The notes below the pieces were generated by a model. It searched no databases, was not told the DNA's origin, and was given only the letters and a program-made list of their open reading frames with translations. A DNA stretch of 9,293 bases, from NCBI GenBank assembly GCA_905235875.1, contig CAJONL010000135.1:1-9293 (forward strand), written 5' to 3'. The stretch's first letter is position 1, and each line of letters opens with the position of its first letter. This stretch comes from an uncultured Bacilli bacterium (GTDB taxonomy: Bacteria > Bacillota_I > Bacilli_A > RF39 > UBA660). The position numbers were made by a program, and so were the translations under genes. Positions 5,947-9,293 of this stretch are shown one piece after another.

Positions 5947-6562
5947 AATAATATTAGAGTACTTAAAAGAAATTAATCCATGTCCTAAGTGTGAATTAAA
6001 TTATAATAAGGATTATGAGTTCTTAATTAGTGTAATGCTTAGTGCACAAACTACTGATAAAAGAGTAAATATAGTAACTAAAGAATTGTTTTCTAAATAT
6101 GATAGTTTAGAAAAACTAAAAGAAGCAGATATAAAAGATATAGAAAACATTATAAGAAGTTTAGGTAATTATACAAAGAAAAGCAAAGCAATAATAGAAA
6201 TTGCAAAAAAAGTAACAGATTTAGGATATCTTCCAAGTGATAGAAAAACTTTAGAGAGTTTTCCGATGGTTGGTAGAAAAACTGTTAGTGTAGTTCAAGG
6301 AGAACTTTTTAATATTCCAAATATAGCAGTTGATACTCATGTTGAAAGGGTATCTAAAAGATTAGGTTTAGTAAAAGATTATGATACAGTAGAAGAAGTA
6401 GAAAAAAAATTAAAAAGGAAATTTCCTAAAGATGAATGGATTAATTTACATTTAAGATTAGTAAGTTTTGGTAGATATAATTGTACTGCTAAAAATCCAA
6501 AATGTGAAACTTGCAAATTACATAGTTTTTGCAAGTACTATAAGAAAAGTAATGATAAATAA
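5936..6562 (+). CDS. nth: Endonuclease III (DNA glycosylase/AP lyase)
   Basis: This 208-residue base-excision repair enzyme removes oxidised pyrimidines and cleaves at abasic sites. It has the N-terminal LSAQTTD segment (35-41), a helix-hairpin-helix (PMVGRKT, 110-116) with catalytic K115, and catalytic D133 in VDTHVERVSKRLG. The K-D spacing of 18 equals that of the E. coli enzyme. The iron-sulfur loop has the exact C-x6-C-x2-C-x5-C spacing (C183, C190, C193, C199). The usual G of LPGVGRKT is replaced by Met. The start overlaps the end of dnaD by 11 nt and has only a weak GG-rich ribosome site, so it is probably translated by coupling. No terminator follows directly; the antitoxin RNA promoter starts four bases after the stop. 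Confidence 0.96.
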   Translation: MKYKIILEYLKEINPCPKCELNYNKDYEFLISVMLSAQTTDKRVNIVTKELFSKYDSLEKLKEADIKDIENIIRSLGNYTKKSKAIIEIAKKVTDLGYLPSDRKTLESFPMVGRKTVSVVQGELFNIPNIAVDTHVERVSKRLGLVKDYDTVEEVEKKLKRKFPKDEWINLHLRLVSFGRYNCTAKNPKCETCKLHSFCKYYKKSNDK

Positions 6563-6566
6563 AATT

Positions 6567-6595
6567 TTGACATGGTTATATATTTATGTTACTAT
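6567..6595 (+). promoter_or_regulatory. Near-consensus promoter of the antisense RNA
   Basis: A perfect TTGACA (6567-6572), a 17-base spacer and TACTAT (6590-6595) preceded by TGT (extended -10) form the strongest promoter in the window. No protein-coding gene on this strand follows, so its product is most likely an RNA starting near 6602. Confidence 0.8.
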
Positions 6596-6623
6596 GTATA
6601 TGTGAGAAAAATGCTCATAAAAT

Positions 6624-6679
6624 AAAAAAGGAACACTTGGTAGTGGTATGTCGGGTGTTGCCATAATTAGTTATGTTCC
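6624..6679 (-). terminator. Likely terminator of the toxin mRNA
   Basis: On the minus strand, GGAACA (6679-6674) can pair with TGTTCC (6635-6630), and the second arm is followed at once by six T, then ATTTT. The loop is long (38 nt), but it can be shortened by inner pairing between TGG and CCA segments. It would end the toxin mRNA about 90 nt after its stop codon. Its upstream arm overlaps by two bases the terminator hairpin used by the opposite strand. Confidence 0.5.
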
Positions 6680-6712
6680 ACCTTAATCTAGATGATAAGG
6701 TGGATTTCTTTT
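6678..6712 (+). terminator. Intrinsic terminator of the antisense RNA
   Basis: A perfect 8-bp stem CCACCTTA/TAAGGTGG (6678-6685 with 6696-6703) with a 10-nt loop is followed by ATTTCTTTT. On the minus strand the same hairpin has no U-tract, so it acts in the plus direction. It probably also stops read-through from nth, which has no terminator of its own. Confidence 0.85.
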
Positions 6713-6794
6713 ATATTAAAACTATAAATAGTAAAAATAGTAAAACAAGGATAAAAATGAGTAATACTCCGATTAAAAAATCTTTCTTATTCAA
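6711..6794 (-). CDS. Putative type I toxin: 27-residue hydrophobic peptide
   Basis: Read on the minus strand, a TTG start lies 7 nt after GGGAGG (within AAGGGAGGCGAT, a near-complete anti-Shine-Dalgarno match). It opens a 27-codon ORF ending in TAA. The peptide begins MNKKDFLIGV and then consists almost solely of Leu, Ile, Val and Phe to its end. That makes one membrane helix with a short basic N terminus and no charged tail. This is the profile of type I toxins such as Ibs, Fst, TxpA or the holin-like toxins, which damage the membrane. An in-frame ATG at 6812-6810 would add six residues, but it lies upstream of the ribosome site, so TTG is preferred. A convergent antisense RNA covers its 3' UTR. 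I recognise the type of locus but not a specific named family. Confidence 0.65.
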   Translation of the reverse strand: MNKKDFLIGVLLIFILVLLFLLFIVLI

Positions 6795-6875
6795 ATTATC
6801 GCCTCCCTTCATCAGAAGATTGGCATCCACCCAACTTTATCAAGTATTCCTATATATAATTATGCATTAATTATA
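6795..6875 (-). promoter_or_regulatory. Toxin promoter region and structured 5' UTR
   Basis: On the minus strand, -10-like hexamers are TATAAT (6875-6870), CATAAT (6864-6859) and TATATA (6856-6851). None has a good -35, so the exact promoter is undecided. The leader then carries GGTGGAT (6831-6825), a small hairpin CTTC-TGAT-GAAG (6818-6807) that touches the ribosome site, and GGGAGG (6807-6802). GGTGGAT is exactly complementary to ATCCACC (6705-6699) just after the toxin stop codon. Such 5'-3' pairing is a known way to keep full-length type I toxin mRNAs inactive, as in hok and aapA1. Confidence 0.45.
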
Positions 6876-6914
6876 AGTTTAAAATAAGAACGTATTTTTG
6901 TTTTTCTAGAAAAT

Positions 6915-6940
6915 AAAAAATCCAAATTAATGGATTTTTT
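6915..6940. terminator. Terminator of rpsD, symmetric on both strands
   Basis: A perfect 10-bp stem AAAAAATCCA/TGGATTTTTT with a 6-nt loop lies two bases past the rpsD stop. On the minus strand the stem ends in T6 followed by ATTTT, giving a good intrinsic terminator for rpsD. By symmetry it could also work in the plus direction. It separates rpsD from the downstream toxin gene. Confidence 0.85.
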
Positions 6941-6942
6941 TA

Positions 6943-7545
6943 TTATCTGTTGTAATATTCAACTATTAATGATTCTTTAATTTCTGGGTTAAGTTCACTT
7001 CTTTCAGGAAGTCTTACAAAAGTACCAGTAAGTTTTTTATCATCAAATGTTATAAATTCAACTCTTTTAGGTGCCTTAGTTAAAGCTTCTTTAACTGCTT
7101 TATGATCTTTAGATTGTTCTTTTAAAGCGATTACATCACCAGGTACACATCTATATGATGGAATATCAACTTTTTTACCATTTACAGTAATGTGACCATG
7201 GTTTACAAGTTGTCTTGATGCTCTTCTTGTAGTAGCAAATCCCATACGATAAACTAAATTATCAAGTCTAGATTCTAAAAGCTTTAGTAAGTTTTCACCA
7301 TGAATACCAGTCATCTTACCAGCTTCTTTGTAAGTTTTAACGAATTGTCTTTCATTTAAACCATACATAAATCTAACTTGTTGTTTAGCTTTAAGTTGTG
7401 TACTATAAGTAGATGGTCTTCTTTTACGACTATTACCATGGATACCAGGTCCATAAGGTTTTCTAGCAAGTTCTTTACCATTTTCTAAAAGACTCATACC
7501 AGTTCTACGAGCTTTCTTATAACTAGGTCCAGTATATCTTGACAT
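6943..7545 (-). CDS. rpsD: 30S ribosomal protein S4
   Basis: This 200-residue protein has the same length as B. subtilis S4. It begins MSRYTGPSYKKARRTGMSLL and has the N-terminal YGPGIHG segment without zinc-binding cysteines. The S4 RNA-binding domain follows (LLKLLESRLDNLVYRMGFA, then RRASRQLVNHGHITVNGKKV and DIPSYRCVPGD). The C terminus contains TGTFVRLPERSELNPEI. S4 is a primary assembly protein that binds 16S rRNA and, in Bacillus, represses its own gene. The start at 7545 is chosen because AAGGAG lies 7 nt upstream and the product matches the family start. An upstream in-frame ATG at 7593 would add 16 residues from inside the regulatory leader and is rejected. Confidence 0.98.
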   Translation of the reverse strand: MSRYTGPSYKKARRTGMSLLENGKELARKPYGPGIHGNSRKRRPSTYSTQLKAKQQVRFMYGLNERQFVKTYKEAGKMTGIHGENLLKLLESRLDNLVYRMGFATTRRASRQLVNHGHITVNGKKVDIPSYRCVPGDVIALKEQSKDHKAVKEALTKAPKRVEFITFDDKKLTGTFVRLPERSELNPEIKESLIVEYYNR

Positions 7546-7697
7546 ATTTTTTTCTCCTTTCTTATATTTCAGGAGCACTATAAAGTTGCGCACTCTTAAG
7601 GGTGTTTATCTTACATACTTTCACCAAGCAGCAGGTTACTTATAATTTAATAAACACATTTAAGATTATAAGCTGCTTTACTTGCACTCACTTGGTA
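7546..7697 (-). ncRNA. S4 (rpsD) autoregulatory mRNA leader
   Basis: The rpsD leader of about 145 nt folds as nested helices on the minus strand. They are ACCAAG/CTTGGT (7696-7691 with 7628-7623), GCAGC/GCTGC (7676-7672 with 7632-7628) and CTTATAAT/ATTATAAG (7672-7665 with 7646-7639); the last two share edge bases. The terminal loop carries GTGTTTAT (7657-7650), exactly complementary to ATAAACAC (7609-7602) downstream, so an 8-bp pseudoknot can form. A further GAGTGC/GTGCTC hairpin with two wobble pairs lies before the ribosome site. B. subtilis rpsD is autoregulated by S4 through its leader (established). The assignment rests on structure and position and was not tested with a covariance model. 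Confidence 0.8.
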
Positions 7698-7727
7698 ATT
7701 ATATATATTTATATGCTAAAAGTCAAG
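7698..7727 (-). promoter_or_regulatory. Promoter of rpsD
   Basis: On the minus strand, TTGACT (7727-7722) is separated by 18 bases from a perfect TATAAT (7703-7698). Transcription would begin near 7691, in the left arm of the outermost leader helix. The hexamers are close to the divergent promoter of the DUF1292-like gene. Confidence 0.7.
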
Positions 7728-7743
7728 AAAAATAACAAAAAAC

Positions 7744-7779
7744 TGTGATAATATGGTAAACTTTTATTAGGTGATTTAT
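7744..7779 (+). promoter_or_regulatory. Promoter and leader module of the DUF1292-like gene (copy 2 of 2)
   Basis: TGT followed by GATAAT (7747-7752) forms an extended -10. One base later begins the 26-base block TGGTAAAC to AGGTGATTTAT (7754-7779). It matches 25 of 26 positions of the block upstream of the yutD-like gene. The transcript would start near 7759, inside the block. The AGGTGAT ribosome site lies at its 3' end, and the GTG start codon follows directly. Confidence 0.55.
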
Positions 7780-8001
7780 GTGAAAGATCTTATAAAAATT
7801 AATACAAATGATAAGGAAAAAGAAATGGAAATTGTTTTAACATTTGACTATAATAATAAAAACTATATAATATATAAGGACTTTACATCTTATTATGTAT
7901 CTAAATATGATATGGAAGGTAATTTAGATAATAATTTTAGTAGTAATGAGTTAAAAGTATGTGAAAAAGTTTTAGAAGAGGTAAAATATGCTAAAGATTA
8001 A
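7780..8001 (+). CDS. Small DUF1292/YrzB-like protein
   Basis: This 73-residue acidic protein starts at GTG 7780. The residues KEKEMEIVLTFDYNNKNYII, the following YYVSKYD and the closing LKVCEKVLEEV resemble the DUF1292 pattern. In that pattern a short strand ends in L-x-TF, then Y-x-x-K-x-Y-x-(I/L), and a helix with E-x-VLE closes the domain, as in B. subtilis YrzB. The family is widespread in Firmicutes and its function is unknown. The GTG was preferred over an earlier GTG at 7771, which lies inside the AGGTGAT ribosome site. It shares its leader module with the yutD-like gene. Its end overlaps the next gene by 14 nt, so the two are probably translationally coupled. The family call is by eye and moderate. 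Confidence 0.6.
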   Translation: MKDLIKINTNDKEKEMEIVLTFDYNNKNYIIYKDFTSYYVSKYDMEGNLDNNFSSNELKVCEKVLEEVKYAKD

Positions 8002-9293
8002 TAAAAGTTTAAGTAGTTTTGATATAAGAGATATAGATAATCCGGTTAAAAGAGCTAAAGTATTAATTTTAGGTACGATAATTTCAGTTAATTTATATTC
8101 AGGAGCTACATTTGAAGAATCATATTCTGAGACAAAAGATAGTTATACTATAGAAAAAAGTATAGTAGATATACCTAATTATTATAAAAAACAAATTGCT
8201 AAAGAGTGTGGTATTAGTATAGATAGTATTGATTATAGTATTTTAGAAAATATAGATAGTTTAACTTTAAAGGCAAAAAAAGATTATTCTTTAGAATTTC
8301 TAAGTAATTGTAGCAATTTAAAAAATTTGTGTTTGAGTTTTAAAAAGAATAATGATTATGTACTTGATACAATACCTGAAATTAATTCACTTGAAAATTT
8401 AACTATAAAAGCAAATGAAAATTTAGAAATATCTGAAAAAGTTAATAGTTTAGTATTTGAAAAGAATAAAAATAATCTTAAAAATTTATGCTTAGATGGA
8501 GTAATAGTAGGCCCTAATGTAATCGAAAATCTTTCAAGTTTAGATAGTCTAACACTTGTTACTTCGTTAAGTTATGATTTTGATTATAGTAAATTAAAGG
8601 TTAATACTTTAGATATTTCAAGTTATGGTAAATATGATGTACCTATATTTTTAAGTAGAACTAACTATAATTATTTAGTAAATAATAATGTTGATATTGT
8701 CTTTAATGGTGGAGAAGAAGGATATTTGCAGATATTAGATAGGTTAGATAATATTATAGAGTCATTTGATATTGAAAATAAAAGCGAAAGAGAACAAATG
8801 AATTGTATCATGTGTTATGTTCTAGATAATCTTAAATATGATGAAGATGTTTTTAATGCTTTAGATAATGACGAAGATGTTTCTTCTTTAATTATTAATA
8901 AAGGCTTCTATGATGAAGGTAATTTAAAAGGAGCGTTAGAAAATGATACTCAAATATGTGGTAATTATGCAGCGCTTTGTAAAGCTTTGCTAAATGAAAT
9001 TGGTATTAATAGTTTTTATACTCTTAGTGAAACTCATGCTTGGAACTTAGTTGAAATAGAAAAAGAATTATATTATATAGATTTAACTTATCTTGATACA
9101 TTTGAAAAAGGGGCATCTAAGGATATACAAAATGGAGAAGTGTTGGGACTTAATTGGTATATGGAAAGGCCAGAAGATGTACGTTTTATTGATACTAGTG
9201 ATGATCATAAACCAATACTTTTTCCAGAGTATTTTGAAAATTACTCAATAAATAATGATGATATAGATAAAGATAGTGATAAAGTTATAAAGG
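7988..9293 (+). CDS. Membrane-anchored LRR protein with transglutaminase-like domain, 3' partial
   Basis: An uninterrupted reading frame of 435 codons runs off the right edge. ATG 7988 has GAAGAGG 6 nt upstream and lies in the end of the previous gene. Residues about 25-40 are hydrophobic after a basic stretch, suggesting a signal or anchor. Residues about 85-240 contain irregular leucine-rich repeats (for example SNLKNLCLSF, NSLENLTIKA, NNLKNLCLDG, SSLDSLTLVT). Residues about 265-370 look like a transglutaminase-like (papain-fold) domain with the expected triad: C324 in ICGNYAALCKALLNEIGI, H350 in THAWNLVEI and D365 in YYIDLTYLD. Such domains can be proteases, peptide crosslinkers or inactive folds, so the reaction is not predicted. 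It is probably at the cell surface, acting on proteins or cell wall peptides. The C terminus is unknown. Confidence 0.85.
   Translation, partial: MLKINKSLSSFDIRDIDNPVKRAKVLILGTIISVNLYSGATFEESYSETKDSYTIEKSIVDIPNYYKKQIAKECGISIDSIDYSILENIDSLTLKAKKDYSLEFLSNCSNLKNLCLSFKKNNDYVLDTIPEINSLENLTIKANENLEISEKVNSLVFEKNKNNLKNLCLDGVIVGPNVIENLSSLDSLTLVTSLSYDFDYSKLKVNTLDISSYGKYDVPIFLSRTNYNYLVNNNVDIVFNGGEEGYLQILDRLDNIIESFDIENKSEREQMNCIMCYVLDNLKYDEDVFNALDNDEDVSSLIINKGFYDEGNLKGALENDTQICGNYAALCKALLNEIGINSFYTLSETHAWNLVEIEKELYYIDLTYLDTFEKGASKDIQNGEVLGLNWYMERPEDVRFIDTSDDHKPILFPEYFENYSINNDDIDKDSDKVIK

Larger units (their letters stand above)
6602..6712 (+). ncRNA. Putative type I antitoxin (antisense) RNA
   Basis: About 110 nt lie between a near-consensus promoter and a strong intrinsic terminator, with no credible protein-coding potential. 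The RNA can form GAG...CTC and GGAACA/TGTTCC hairpins and a TGGTA/TGCCA inner pairing. Its length from about 6624 to 6712 is antisense to the 3' UTR and stop codon of a tiny hydrophobic ORF on the other strand. This convergent, 3'-overlapping arrangement is that of B. subtilis txpA/RatA and bsrG/SR4 (established systems). I see no match to SRP RNA, 6S RNA, tmRNA or a known riboswitch. The start and end are predicted from promoter and terminator and not observed. Confidence 0.65.

Noticed and set aside
6602..6712. Riboswitch, SRP RNA, 6S RNA or T-box in the nth-rpsD gap
   Set aside because: No downstream plus-strand gene exists to be regulated. The SRP GGAAGGAAGCAGC-type tetraloop segment and the T-box AGGGTGGNACCGCG motif are absent. 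The antisense relation to a toxin-like ORF explains the RNA better.
6673..6870. 65-codon plus-strand reading frame downstream of nth
   Set aside because: It starts inside the antisense RNA terminator hairpin, has no ribosome site, shows no domain, and is the complement of the hydrophobic toxin ORF and its leader.
7546..7593. N-terminal extension of S4 from ATG 7593
   Set aside because: S4 proteins begin at the M-(A/S)-RYTGP motif, AAGGAG serves ATG 7545, and the upstream part belongs to the regulatory leader.
1..9293. Mycoplasma-type genetic code (TGA = Trp)
   Set aside because: Tryptophan is encoded by TGG, no in-frame TGA occurs inside the conserved proteins, and the double-HTH gene stops at TGA exactly after its second domain.
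1..9293. CRISPR array or insertion sequence
   Set aside because: No regularly spaced repeats, no cas-like or transposase-like proteins and no paired terminal inverted repeats were seen.

Overview
The window looks like a chromosomal segment from a very AT-rich, Gram-positive, low-GC organism of the Bacilli / Erysipelotrichia / RF39 type. The basis is established gene content and order. A cca-dnaD-nth cluster matches the Bacillus arrangement. yunB sits next to a yutD-like gene, and these lie close together in Bacillus subtilis. HU and a Bacillus-type rpsD with an autoregulatory leader are also present. Tryptophan is encoded by TGG, no real gene contains an internal TGA, and one gene ends in TGA, so the standard bacterial code (11) fits and a Mycoplasma-type code does not. 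A yunB homologue plus a SpoVT/AbrB-like regulator suggest a spore-forming ancestry or ability. The exact taxon cannot be read from the sequence.

Layout. The left end (1-700, minus strand) holds tRNA-Leu(UAG), cut by the window edge, then tRNA-Ile(CAU) with an encoded CCA, and upstream of them a regulator with two tandem XRE-type helix-turn-helix domains. Divergent from it (plus strand) come an AbrB/SpoVT-like regulator and two unrecognised proteins, one with an internal duplication. Next are yunB, a yutD-like gene and the HU gene with a clear terminator. The block 4173-6562 is a tight operon: CCA-adding enzyme, DnaD and endonuclease III.

The most interesting region is the apparently empty stretch between nth and rpsD (6563-6942). 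It carries the signature of a compact type I toxin-antitoxin locus. On the minus strand is a 27-residue, almost entirely hydrophobic peptide ORF behind a strong Shine-Dalgarno. On the plus strand a convergent RNA of about 110 nt has a near-consensus promoter and its own terminator, and it is antisense to the toxin 3' UTR. The toxin mRNA also has its own terminator, and its 5' and 3' UTRs can pair with each other.

The right end carries rpsD (minus) with a pseudoknot-forming S4 leader. Divergent from it is a two-gene unit: a small DUF1292-like protein, then an incomplete membrane-anchored protein with leucine-rich repeats and a transglutaminase-like domain that runs off the window. The yutD-like gene and the DUF1292-like gene share a nearly identical 26-base transcription-start and leader module.
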